Shown here: one piece after another, positions 25,856-38,605 of the stretch
Position numbering within the stretch: position 1 is the stretch's first letter
Layout: every line of letters begins with the position of its first letter
Origin: Oenanthe sinensis
Taxonomy: Eukaryota > Streptophyta > Magnoliopsida > Apiales > Apiaceae
Assembly (NCBI GenBank): GCA_028671895.1
Contig: JAPMAC010000234.1
Span: 1,054,001 to 1,118,000, forward strand
DNA: 64,000 nucleotides
Reading direction: 5' to 3'
Position numbers and translations under genes: made by a program
The notes under the pieces: model-generated
What the model was told of the DNA's origin: nothing
The model's input: only the letters and a program-made list of their open reading frames with translations
Database searches by the model: none

Positions 25856-28800
25856 GAAACAATTTATACTTGAAAACAATTGGTAACAATTTAAGGCTTC
25901 ATTCTTAACTCGTTTGAACTTGAAAGCCACTTATAGCTTCATTCTTGACTCGTTTGTACATGGAAATAACTTGTAAAAACTCGTAGGATCAATCTTTACT
26001 CATTTGAACATGAAAACAATTCGTAATAATTTGAGGCTTCGTTCTTGACTCGTTTTAACATGAAAACAAATTATAGCTTCGTTCTTGACTCGTTTGAACT
26101 TGAAAACAACTTATAGGATCATTCTTGACTCGTTTATACTTGGAAACAACTTGAAAGAACTTCTAGCATCATTCTTGACTCATTTGTACATGAAAACAAT
26201 TTGTAACAATATAAGACTTCATTCTTAACTCGTTTGAACTTTAAAGCCATTTATAGCTTTATTCTTGAATTGTTTGAACTTGAAAACAACTTGTAGCTTC
26301 ATTCTTGACTCGTTTATACATGGAATCAACTTGAAAGAACTTCTAGCATCATTCTTGACTCATTTGTTCATGAAACTATTTGTAACAATATAAGGATTCA
26401 TTCTTAACTGGTTTGAACTTGAAAACCACTTATAACTTTATTCTTGACTCGTTTGAACTTGAAATCAACTTATAGCTTCATTCTTGACTCGTTTATACAT
26501 GGAATCAACTTGAAAGAACTTCTAGCATCATTCTTGACTCATTTGTTCATGAAACTATTTGTAACAATATAAGGCTTCATTCTTAACTTGTTTGAACTTG
26601 AAAGCCACTTATAGCTTCATTCTTGACTCGTTTGTACATGGAAATAACTTGTAAAAACTCGTAGGATCAATCTTTACTCATTTGAACATGAAAACAATTC
26701 GTAATAATTTGAGGCTTCGTTCTTGACTCGTTTTAACATGAAAACAAATTATAGCTTCGTTCTTGACTCGTTTGAACTTGAAAACAACTTATAGGATCAT
26801 TCTTGACTCGTTTATACTTGGAAACAACTTGAAAGAACTTCTAGCATCATTCTTGACTCATTTGTACATGAAAACAATTTGTAACAATATAAGACTTCAT
26901 TCTTAACTCGTTTGAACTTTAAAGCCATTTATAGCTTTATTCTTGAATCGTTTGAACTTGAAAACAACTTGTAGCTTCATTCTTGACTCGTTTATACATG
27001 GAATCAACTTGAAAGAACTTCTAGCATCATTCTTGACTCATTTGTTCATGAAACTATTTGTAACAATATAAGGTTTCATTCTTAACTTGTTTGAACTTGA
27101 AAGCCACTTATAGCTTCATTCTTGACTCGTTTGTATATGGAAATAACTTGTAAAATCTCGTAGGATCAATCTTCACTCTTTTGAACATGAAAACTATTCG
27201 TAATAATTTGAGGCTTCGTTCTTGACTCGTTTTAACATGAAAACAAATTATAGCTTCATTCTTGACTCGTTTGAACTTGAAAACAACTTATAGGATCATT
27301 CTTGACTCGTTTATACTTGGAAACAACTTGAAAGAACTTCTAGCATCATTCTTGACTCATTTGTACATGAAAACAATTTGTAACAATATAAGACTTCATT
27401 CTTAACTCGTTTGAACTTTAAAGCCATTTATAGCTTTATTCTTGAATCGTTTGAACTTGAAAACAACTTGTAGCTTCATTCTTGACTCGTTTATACATGG
27501 AATCAACTTGAAAGAACTTCTAGCATCATTCTTGACTCATTTGTTCATGAAACTATTTGTAACAATATAAGGTTTCATTCTTAACTGGTTTGAACTTGAA
27601 AGCCACTTATAGCTTCATTCTTGACTCGTTTGTATATGGAAATAACTTGTAAAATCTCGTAGGATCAATCTTCACTCATTTGAACATGAAAACAATTCGT
27701 AATAATTTGAGGCTTCGTTCTTGACTCGTTTTAACATGAAAACAAATTATAGCTTCATTCTTGACTCGTTTGAACTTGAAAACAACTTATAGGATCATTC
27801 TTGACTCGTTTATACTTGGAAACAACTTGAAAGAACTTCTAGCATCATTCTTGACTCATTTGTTCATGAAACTATTTGTAACAATATAAGGCTTCATTCG
27901 TAACTGGTTTGAACTTGAAAACCACTTATAACTTTATTCTTGACTCGTTTGAACTTGAAATCAACTTATAGCTTCATTCTTGACTCGTTTATACATGGAA
28001 TCAACTTGAAAGAACTTCTAGCATCATTCTTGACTCATTTGTTCATGAAACTATTTGTAACAATATAAGGCTTCATTCTTAACTTGTTTGAACTTGAAAG
28101 CCACTTATAGCTTCATTCTTGACTCGTTTGTACATGGAAATAACTTGTAAAAACTCGTAGGATCAATCTTTACTCATTTGAACATGAAAACAATTCGTAA
28201 TAATTTGAGGCTTCGTTCTTGACTCGTTTTAACATGAAAACAAATTATAGCTTCGTTCTTGACTCGTTTGAACTTGAAAACAACTTATAGGATCATTCTT
28301 GACTCGTTTATACTTGGAAACAACTTGAAAGAACTTCTAGCATCATTCTTGACTCATTTGTACATGAAAACAATTTGTAACAATATAAGACTTCATTCTT
28401 AACTCGTTTGAACTTTAAAGCCATTTATAGCTTTATTCTTGAATCGTTTGAACTTGAAAACAACTTGTAGCTTCATTCTTGACTCGTTTATACATGGAAT
28501 CAACTTGAAAGAACTTCTAGCATCATTCTTGACTCATTTGTTCATGAAACTATTTGTAACAATATAAGGTTTCATTCCTAACTTGTTTGAACTTGAAAGC
28601 CACTTATAGCTTCATTCTTGACTCGTTTGTATATGGAAATAACTTGTAAAATCTCGTAGGATCAATCTTCACTCATTTGAACATGAAAACAATTCGTAAT
28701 AATTTGAGGCTTCGTTCTTGACTCGTTTTAACATGAAAACAAATTATAGCTTCATTCTTGACTCGTTTGAACTTGAAAACAACTTATAGGATCATTCTTG

Positions 28801-29219
28801 ACTCGTTTATACTTGGAAACAACTTGAAAGAACTTCTAGCATCATTCTTGACTCATTTGTACATGAAAACAATTTGTAACAATATAAGACTTCATTCTTA
28901 ACTCGTTTGAACTTTAAAGCCATTTATAGCTTTATTCTTGAATCGTTTGAACTTGAAAACAACTTATAGCTTCATTCTTGACTCGTTTATACATGGAATC
29001 AACTTGAAAGAACTTCTAGTATCATTCTTGACTCATTTGTTCATGAAACTATTTGTAACAATATAAGGCTTCATTCTTAACTTGTTTGAACTTGAAAGCC
29101 ACTTATAGCTTCATTCTTGACTCGTTTGTACATGGAAATAACTTGTAAAATCTCGTAGGATCAATCTTCACTCATTTGAACATGAAAACAATTCGTAACA
29201 ATATAAGGCTTCATTCTTA

Positions 29220-29328
29220 ACTCGTTTGAACTTGAAAACAAGTTATAGCTTCATTCTTGACTCGTCTGAACTTAAAAACAACTAATAGCTTCATTCTTGA
29301 CTCGTTTATACATGGAAACAACTTGAAA
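29220..29328 (+). repeat. Left arm of a perfect 109-bp inverted repeat, second copy
   Basis: It is identical in layout to 25478-25586 and shifted by 3742 bp. Its reverse complement matches 29471-29579 without a mismatch, with a 142-bp spacer. Confidence 0.92.
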
Positions 29329-29465
29329 GAACTTCTAGCATCATTCTTGACTCATTTATACATGAAAACAATTTGTAACAATTTAAGGCTTCATTCTTAA
29401 ATCGTTTGAACTTGAAAGCCACTTATAGCTTTATTCTTGACTCGTTTGAACTTGAAAATAACTTA

Positions 29466-29597
29466 GTTTTTTTCAAGTTGTTTCCATGTATAAACGAGTC
29501 AAGAATGAAGCTATTAGTTGTTTTTAAGTTCAGACGAGTCAAGAATGAAGCTATAACTTGTTTTCAAGTTCAAACGAGTCAAGAACGAAGCCTCAAA
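29466..29597 (-). repeat. Inverted satellite fragment, second copy
   Basis: Same content and same junctions as 25724-25855, shifted by 3742 bp, including the run of seven T and the short GAAACA junction. A 69-codon open frame at 29406-29615 has the same translation as the first one, as expected for a recent duplication of non-coding DNA. Confidence 0.92.
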
Positions 29598-29954
29598 GAA
29601 ACAATTTATACTTGAAAACAATTGGTAACAATTTAAGGCTTCATTCTTAACTCGTTTGAACTTGAAAGCCACTTATAGCTTCATTCTTGACTCGTTTGTA
29701 CATGGAAATAACTTGTAAAAACTCGTAGGATCAATCTTTACTCATTTGAACATGAAAACAATTCGTAATAATTTGAGGCTTCGTTCTTGACTCGTTTTAA
29801 CATGAAAACAAATTATAGCTTCGTTCTTGACTCGTTTGAACTTGAAAACAACTTATAGGATCATTCTTGACTCGTTTATACTTGGAAACAACTTGAAAGA
29901 ACTTCTAGCATCATTCTTGACTCATTTGTACATGAAAACAATTTGTAACAATAT

Positions 29955-32486
29955 AAGACTTCATTCTTAACTCGTTTGAACTTTAAAGCCATTTATAGCT
30001 TTATTCTTGAATTGTTTGAACTTGAAAACAACTTGTAGCTTCATTCTTGACTCGTTTATACATGGAATCAACTTGAAAGAACTTCTAGCATCATTCTTGA
30101 CTCATTTGTTCATGAAACTATTTGTAACAATATAAGGATTCATTCTTAACTGGTTTGAACTTGAAAACCACTTATAACTTTATTCTTGACTCGTTTGAAC
30201 TTGAAATCAACTTATAGCTTCATTCTTGACTCGTTTATACATGGAATCAACTTGAAAGAACTTCTAGCATCATTCTGGACTCATTTGTTCATGAAACTAT
30301 TTGTAACAATATAAGGCTTCATTCTTAACTTGTTTGAACTTGAAAGCCACTTATAGCTTCATTCTTGACTCGTTTGTACATGGAAATAACTTGTAAAAAC
30401 TCGTAGGATCAATCTTTACTCATTTGAACATGAAAACAATTCGTAATAATTTGAGGCTTCGTTCTTGACTCGTTTTAACATGAAAACAAATTATAGCTTC
30501 GTTCTTGACTCGTTTGAACTTGAAAACAACTTATAGGATCATTCTTGACTCGTTTATACTTGGAAACAACTTGAAAGAACTTCTAGCATCATTCTTGACT
30601 CATTTGTACATGAAAACAATTTGTAACAATATAAGACTTCATTCTTAACTCGTTTGAACTTTAAAGCCATTTATAGCTTTATTCTTGAATCGTTTGAACT
30701 TGAAAACAACTTGTAGCTTCATTCTTGACTCGTTTATACATGGAATCAACTTGAAAGAACTTCTAGCATCATTCTTGACTCATTTGTTCATGAAACTATT
30801 TGTAACAATATAAGGTTTCATTCTTAACTTGTTTGAACTTGAAAGCCACTTATAGCTTCATTCTTGACTCGTTTGTATATGGAAATAACTTGTAAAATCT
30901 CGTAGGATCAATCTTTACTCTTTTGAACATGAAAACTATTCGTTATAATTTGAGGCTTCGTTCTTGACTCGTTTTAACATGAAAACAAATTATAGCTTCA
31001 TTCTTGACTCGTTTGAACTTGAAAACAACTTATAGGATCATTCTTGACTCGTTTATACTTGGAAACAACTTGAAAGAACTTCTAGCATCATTCTTGACTC
31101 ATTTGTACATGAAAACAATTTGTAACAATATAAGACTTCATTCTTAACTCGTTTGAACTTTAAAGCCATTTATAGCTTTATTCTTGAATCGTTTGAACTT
31201 GAAAACAACTTGTAGCTTCATTCTTGACTCGTTTATACATGGAATCAACTTGAAAGAACTTCTAGCATCATTCTTGACTCATTTGTTCGTGAAACTATTT
31301 GTAACAATATAAGGTTTCATTCTTAACTGGTTTGAACTTGAAAGCCACTTATAGCTTCATTCTTGACTCGTTTGTATATGGAAATAACTTGTAAAATCTC
31401 GTAGGATCAATCTTCACTCATTTGAACATGAAAACAATTCGTAATAATTTGAGGCTTCGTTCTTGACTCGTTTTAACATGAAAACAAATTATAGCTTCAT
31501 TCTTGACTCGTTTGAACTTGAAAACAACTTATAGGATCATTCTTGACTCGTTTATACTTGGAAACAACTTGAAAGAACTTCTAGCATCATTCTTGACTCA
31601 TTTGTTCATGAAACTATTTGTAACAATATCAGGCTTCATTCTTAACTTGTTTGAACTTGAAAGCCACTTATAGCTTCATTCTTGACTCGTTTGTACATGG
31701 AAATAACTTATAGCTTCATTCTTGACTCGTTTATACTTGAAAACAACTTGAAAGAACTTTTAGCATCATTCTTGACTCATTTGTACATGAAAACAATTGG
31801 TAACAATTTAAGGCTTCATTCTTAACTCGTTTGAACTTGAAAGCCACTTATAGCTTCATTCTTGACTCGTTTGTACATGGAAATAACTTGTAAAAACTCG
31901 TAGGATCAATCTTTACTCATTTGAACATAAAAACAATTCGTAATAATTTGAGGCTTTGTTCTTGACTCGTTTTCACATGAAATAAATTATAGCTTCGTTC
32001 TTGACTCGTTTGAACTTGAAAACAACTTATAGGATCATTCTTGACTCGTTTATACTTGGAAACAACTTGAAAGAACTTCTAGCATCATTCTTGACTCATT
32101 TGTACATGAAAACAATTTGTAACAATATAAGACTTCATTCTTAACTCGTTTGAACTTTAAAGCCACTTATAGCTTTATTCTTGAATCGTTTGAACTTGAA
32201 AACAACTTGTAGCTTCATTCTTGACTCGTTTATACATGGAATCAACTTGACAGAACTTCTAGCATCATTCTTGACTCATTTGTTCATGAAACTATTTGTA
32301 ACAATATAAGGATTCATTCTTAACTGGTTTGAACTTGAAAACCACTTATAACTTTATTCTTGACTCGTTTGAACTTGAAATCAACTTATAGCTTCATTCT
32401 TGACTCATTTATACATGGAATCAACTTGAAAGAACTTCTAGCATCATTCTTGACTCATTTGTTCATGAAACTATTTGTAACAATAT
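29955..32486 (+). repeat. 2532-bp repeat, copy 1, overlaps the end of HOR B copy 4
   Basis: Markers recur at +2532: a TTGAATTGTTTG variant (ATTGT at 30011 and 32543), AACTGG (30148 and 32680; 32322 and 34854), and an ATATCAGG variant (final C at 31630 and 34162). The segment spans the end of HOR B copy 4 plus new sequence, so this amplification came after the 3742-bp duplication. Edges are approximate. Confidence 0.82.
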
Positions 32487-35018
32487 AAGACTTCATTCTT
32501 AACTCGTTTGAACTTTAAAGCCATTTATAGCTTTATTCTTGAATTGTTTGAACTTGAAAACAACTTGTAGCTTCATTCTTGACTCGTTTATACATGGAAT
32601 CAACTTGAAAGAACTTCTAGCATCATTCTTGACTCATTTGTTCATGAAACTATTTGTAACAATATAAGGATTCATTCTTAACTGGTTTGAACTTGAAAAC
32701 CACTTATAACTTTATTCTTGACTCGTTTGAACTTGAAATCAACTTATAGCTTCATTCTTGACTCGTTTATACATGGAATCAACTTGAAAGAACTTCTAGC
32801 ATCATTCTTGACTCATTTGTTCATGAAACTATTTGTAACAATATAAGGCTTCATTCTTAACTTGTTTGAACTTGAAAGCCACTTATAGCTTCATTCTTGA
32901 CTCGTTTGTACATGGAAATAACTTGTAAAAACTCGTAGGATCAATCTTTACTCATTTGAACATGAAAACAATTCGTAATAATTTGAGGCTTCGTTCTTGA
33001 CTCGTTTTAACATGAAAACAAATTATAGCTTCGTTCTTGACTCGTTTGAACTTGAAAACAACTTATAGGATCATTCTTGACTCGTTTATACTTGGAAACA
33101 ACTTGAAAGAACTTCTAGCATCATTCTTGACTCATTTGTACATGAAAACAATTTGTAACAATATAAGACTTCATTCTTAACTCGTTTGAACTTTAAAGCC
33201 ATTTATAGCTTTATTCTTGAATCGTTTGAACTTGAAAACAACTTGTAGCTTCATTCTTGACTCGTTTATACATGGAATCAACTTGAAAGAACTTCTAGCA
33301 TCATTCTTGACTCATTTGTTCATGAAACTATTTGTAACAATATAAGGTTTCATTCTTAACTTGTTTGAACTTGAAAGCCACTTATAGCTTCATTCTTGAC
33401 TCGTTTGTATATGGAAATAACTTGTAAAATCTCGTAGGATCAATCTTCACTCTTTTGAACATGAAAACTATTCGTAATAATTTGAGGCTTCGTTCTTGAC
33501 TCGTTTTAACATGAAAACAAATTATAGCTTCATTCTTGACTCGTTTGAACTTGAAAACAACTTATAGGATCATTCTTGACTCGTTTATACTTGGAAACAA
33601 CTTGAAAGAACTTCTAGCATCATTCTTGACTCATTTGTACATGAAAACAATTTGTAACAATATAAGACTTCATTCTTAACTCGTTTGAACTTTAAAGCCA
33701 TTTATAGCTTTATTCTTGAATCGTTTGAACTTGAAAACAACTTGTAGCTTCATTCTTGACTCGTTTATACATGGAATCAACTTGAAAGAACTTCTAGCAT
33801 CATTCTTGACTCATTTGTTCATGAAACTATTTGTAACAATATAAGGTTTCATTCTTAACTGGTTTGAACTTGAAAGCCACTTATAGCTTCATTCTTGACT
33901 CGTTTGTATATGGAAATAACTTGTAAAATCTCGTAGGATCAATCTTCACTCATTTGAACATGAAAACAATTCGTAATAATTTGAGGCTTCGTTCTTGACT
34001 CGTTTTAACATGAAAACAAATTATAGCTTCATTCTTGACTCGTTTGAACTTGAAAACAACTTATAGGATCATTCTTGACTCGTTTATACTTGGAAACAAC
34101 TTGAAAGAACTTCTAGCATCATTCTTGACTCATTTGTTCATGAAACTATTTGTAACAATATCAGGCTTCATTCTTAACTTGTTTGAACTTGAAAGCCACT
34201 TATAGCTTCATTCTTGACTCGTTTGTACATGGAAATAACTTATAGCTTCATTCTTGACTCGTTTATACTTGAAAACAACTTGAAAGAACTTTTAGCATCA
34301 TTCTTGACTCATTTGTACATGAAAACAATTGGTAACAATTTAAGGCTTCATTCTTAACTCGTTTGATCTTGAAAGCCACTTATAGCTTCATTCTTGACTC
34401 GTTTGTACATGGAAATAACTTGTAAAAACTCGTAGGATCAATCTTTACTCATTTGAACATAAAAACAATTCGTAATAATTTGAGGCTTTGTTCTTGACTC
34501 GTTTTCACATGAAATAAATTATAGCTTCGTTCTTGACTCGTTTGAACTTGAAAACAACTTATAGGATCATTCTTGACTCGTTTATACTTGGAAACAACTT
34601 GAAAGAACTTCTAGCATCATTCTTGACTCATTTGTACATGAAAACAATTTGTAACAATATAAGACTTCATTCTTAACTCGTTTGAACTTTAAAGCCACTT
34701 ATAGCTTTATTCTTGAATCGTTTGAACTTGAAAACAACTTGTAGCTTCATTCTTGACTCGTTTATACATGGAATCAACTTGAAAGAACTTCTAGCATCAT
34801 TCTTGACTCATTTGTTCATGAAACTATTTGTAACAATATAAGGATTCATTCTTAACTGGTTTGAACTTGAAAACCACTTATAACTTTATTCTTGACTCGT
34901 TTGAACTTGAAATCAACTTATAGCTTCATTCTTGACTCGTTTATACATGGAATCAACTTGAAAGAACTTCTAGCATCATTCTTGACTCATTTGTTCATGA
35001 AACTATTTGTAACAATAT
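32487..35018 (+). repeat. 2532-bp repeat, copy 2
   Basis: This is the direct partner of 29955-32486. Both copies keep a shortened monomer with GAAATAAATT, one base short (about 31979 and 34511), and a rare GTTTTCACAT monomer start. The match stops at about 35018, where copy 1 has AAGACTTCATT and this copy has AAGGCTTCATT. Confidence 0.82.
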
Positions 35019-35907
35019 AAGGCTTCATTCTTAACTTGTTTGAACTTGAAAGCCACTTATAGCTTCATTCTGGACTCGTTTGTACATGGAAATAACTTGT
35101 AAAAACTCGTAGGATCAATCTTTACTCATTTGAACATGAAAACAATTCGTAATAATTTGAGGCTTCGTTCTTGACTCGTTTTAACATGAAAACAAATTAT
35201 AGCTTCGTTCTTGACTCGTTTGAACTTGAAAACAACTTATAGGATCATTCTTGACTCGTTTATACTTGGAAACAACTTGAAAGAACTTCTAGCATCATTC
35301 TTGACTCATTTGTACATGAAAACAATTTGTAACAATATAAGACTTCATTCTTAACTCGTTTGAACTTTAAAGCCATTTATAGCTTTATTCTTGAATCGTT
35401 TGAACTTGAAAACAACTTGTAGCTTCATTCTTGACTCGTTTATACATGGAATCAACTTGAAAGAACTTCTAGCATCATTCTTGACTCATTTGTTCATGAA
35501 ACTATTTGTAACAATATAAGGTTTCATTCTTAACTTGTTTGAACTTGAAAGCCACTTATAGCTTCATTCTTGACTCGTTTGTATATGGAAATAACTTGTA
35601 AAATCTCGTAGGATCAATCTTCACTCATTTGAACATGAAAATAATTCGTAATAATTTGAGGCTTCGTTCTTGACTCGTTTTAACATGAAAACAAATTATA
35701 GCTTCATTCTTGACTCGTTTGAACTTGAAAACAACTTATAGGATCATTCTTGACTCGTTTATACTTGGAAACAACTTGAAAGAACTTCTAGCATCATTCT
35801 TGACTCATTTGTTCATGAAACTATTTGTAACAATATAAGGCTTCATTCTTAACTTGTTTGAACTTGAAAGCCACTTATAGCTTCATTCTTGACTCGTTTG
35901 TACATGG
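34233..35907 (+). repeat. 1675-bp repeat, copy 1
   Basis: It is anchored on AAATAACTTATAG, a fusion of a 50-mer start with a 40-mer end, at 34233 and 35908. A private TGGACTCG change at 35071 and 36747 gives 1676. The 1-bp difference comes from the GAAATAAATT deletion in this copy. It overlaps the 2532-bp repeat, so the duplications are nested. Confidence 0.78.
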
Positions 35908-37583
35908 AAATAACTTATAGCTTCATTTTTGACTCGTTTATACTTGAAAACAACTTGAAAGAACTTTTAGCATCATTCTTGACTCATTTGTACATGAAAA
36001 CAATTGGTAACAATTTAAGGCTTCATTCTTAACTCGTTTGAACTTGAAAGCCACTTATAGCTTCATTCTTGACTCGTTTGTACATGGAAATAACTTGTAA
36101 AAACTCGTAGGATCAATCTTTACTCATTTGAACATGAAAACAATTCGTAATAATTTGAAGCTTCGTTCTTGACTCGATTTAACATGAAAACAAATTATAA
36201 CTTCGTTCTTGACTCGTTTGAACTTGAAAACAACTTATAGGATCATTCTTGACTCGTTTATACTTGGAAACAACTTGAAAGAACTTCTAGCATCATTCTT
36301 GACTCATTTGTACATGAAAGCAATTTGTAACAATATAAGACTTCATTCTTAACTCGTTTGAACTTTAAAGCCATTTATAGCTTTATTCTTGAATCGTTTG
36401 AACTTGAAAACAACTTGTAGCTTCATTCTTGACTCGTTTATACATGGAATCAACTTGAAAGAACTTCTAGCATCATTCTTGACTCATTTGTTCATGAAAC
36501 TATTTGTAACAATATAAGGATTCATTCTTAACTGGTTTGAACTTGAAAACCACTTATAACTTTATTCTTGACTCGTTTGAACTTGAAATCAACTTATAGC
36601 TTCATTCTTGACTTGTTTATACATGGAATCAACTTGAAAGAACTTCTAGCATCATTCTTGACTCATTTGTTCATGAAACTATTTGTAACAATATAAGGCT
36701 TCATTCTTAACTTGTTTGAACTTGAAAGCCACTTATAGCTTCATTCTGGACTCGTTTGTACATGGAAATAACTTGTAAAAACTCGTAGGATCAATCTTTA
36801 CTCATTTGAACATGAAAACAATTCGTAATAATTTGAGGCTTCGTTCTTGACTCGTTTTAACATGAAAACAAATTATAGCTTCGTTCTTGACTCGTTTGAA
36901 CTTGAAAACAACTTATAGGATCATTCTTGACTCGTTTATACTTGGAAACAACTTGAAAGAACTTCTAGCATCATTCTTGACTCATTTGTACATGAAAACA
37001 ATTTGTAACAATATAAGACTTCATTCTTAACTCGTTGGAACTTTAAAGCCATTTATAGCTTTATTCTTGAATCGTTTGAACTTGAAAACAACTTGTAGCT
37101 TCATTCTTGACTCGTTTATACATGGAATCAACTTGAAAGAACTTCTAGCATCATTCTTGACTCATTTGTTCATGAAACTATTTGTAACAATATAAGGTTT
37201 CATTCTTAACTTGTTTGAACTTGAAAGCCGCTTATAGCTTCATTCTTGACTCGTTTGTATATGGAAATAACTTGTAAAATCTCGTAGGATCAATCTTCAC
37301 TCATTTGAACATGAAAACAATTCGTAATAATTTGAGGCTTCGTTCTTGACTCGTTTTAACATGAAAACAAATTATAGCTTCATTCTTGACTCGTTTGAAC
37401 TTGAAAACAACTTATAGGATCATTCTTGACTCGTTTATACTTGGAAACAACTTGAAAGAACTTCTAGCATCATTCTTGACTCATTTGTTCATGAAACTAT
37501 TTGTAACAATATAAGGCTTCATTCTTAACTTGTTTGAACTTGAAAGCCACTTATAGCTTCATTCTTGACTCGTTTGAACTTGA
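35908..37583 (+). repeat. 1676-bp repeat, copy 2
   Basis: It follows the order of copy 1 up to about 37570, where it turns into a 40-mer with TATAGGATCA instead of the fusion monomer. Private changes include CATTTTTGAC near 35925 and ACTCGATTTA near 36174. Confidence 0.75.
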
Positions 37584-38605
37584 AAACAACTTATAGGATC
37601 ATTCTTGACTCGTTTGTACTTGAAAACAACTTGAAAGAACTTTTAGCATCATTCTTGACTCATTTGTACATGAAAACAATTGGTAACAATTTAAGGCTTC
37701 ATTCTTAACTATTTTGAACTTGAAAGCCACTTATAGCTTCATTCTTGACTCGTTTGTACATGGAAATAACTTGTAAAAACTCGTAGGATGAATCTTTACT
37801 CATTTGAACATGAAAACATTCCGTAATAATTTGAGGCTTCGTTCTTGACTCGTTTTAACATGAAAACAAATTATAGCTTCATTCTTGACTCGTTTGAACT
37901 TGAAAACAACTTATAGAATCATTCTTGACACGTTTATACTTGGAAACAACTTGAAAGAACTTCTAGCATCATTCTTGACTCATTTGTACATGAAAACAAT
38001 TTGTAACAATATAAGACTTCATTCTTAACTCGTTTGAACATGAAAGCCACTTATAGCTTTATTCTTGACTCGTTTGAACTTGAAAACATCTTATAGGATC
38101 ATTCTTGACTCGTTTATACTTGGAAACAACTTGAAAGAACTTCTAGCATCATTCTTGACTCATTTGTACATGAAAACAATTTGTAACAATATAAGACTTC
38201 ATTCTTAACTCGTTTGAACATGAAAGCCACTTATAGCTTTATTCTTGACTCGTTTGAACTTGAAAACAACTTATAGCTTCATTCTTGACTCGTTTATACA
38301 TGGAAACAACTTGAAAGAACTTGTAGCATCATTCTTGACTCATTTGTACATGAAAACAATTTGTAACAATTTAAGGCTTCATTCTTAACTCGTTTGAACT
38401 TGAAAGCCACTTATAGCTTCATTCTTGACTCGTTTTAACTTCAAAACAACTTATAGCTTCATTCTTGACTCGTTTATACTTGGAAACAACTTGAAAGAAC
38501 TTCTAGCATCATTCTTGACTCATTTGTACATGAAAATAATTTGTAACAATATAAGGCTTCATTCTTAACTAGTTTGAACTTGAAAACCACTTATAACTTT
38601 ATTCT
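37584..38605 (+). repeat. Satellite resembling the HOR B interior
   Basis: The order resembles the interior of HOR B near 18.9-19.9 kb, with AACATCTTATAGG and the CTTCAAAAC monomer in the same sequence. Private changes include ACATTCCGTA (about 37817) and TTGACACGTT (about 37926). There is nothing but satellite. Confidence 0.7.

Larger units (their letters stand above)
24160..27901 (+). repeat. Higher-order repeat B, copy 3 (3742 bp), carries an inverted fragment
   Basis: Shared private markers recur exactly 3742 bp on: a CATTCGTAAC variant (24158 and 27900), GGTTTC (24826 and 28568; 27072 and 30814) and AAGGATT (26392 and 30134). The copy is longer than copies 1 and 2 and rearranged internally. 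It includes a 499-bp spacing between GGTTTC markers (27072 and 27571) and an inverted satellite fragment at 25724-25855. Confidence 0.88.
27902..31643 (+). repeat. Higher-order repeat B, copy 4 (3742 bp), carries an inverted fragment
   Basis: This copy is near-identical to copy 3, with few substitutions seen (for example TCCTAACTTG at about 28577 and GTTATAATTT at about 30942). It includes the same inversion with the same junctions, so that event came before the duplication. Just before its end it shows a private ATATCAGG at about 31627 and then leaves the HOR order. Confidence 0.88.

Noticed and set aside
25664..25873. 69-codon open reading frame across the first inverted fragment
   Set aside because: It begins at TTG, not ATG, and its first in-frame ATG leaves only about half the length. 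It is pure satellite sequence read through a strand switch, with no recognisable domain. It is open only because the inversion breaks the regular stop pattern.
29406..29615. Identical 69-codon open reading frame across the second inverted fragment
   Set aside because: It is the 3742-bp duplicate of the first. Identity reflects recent duplication of non-coding DNA, not selection on a protein.
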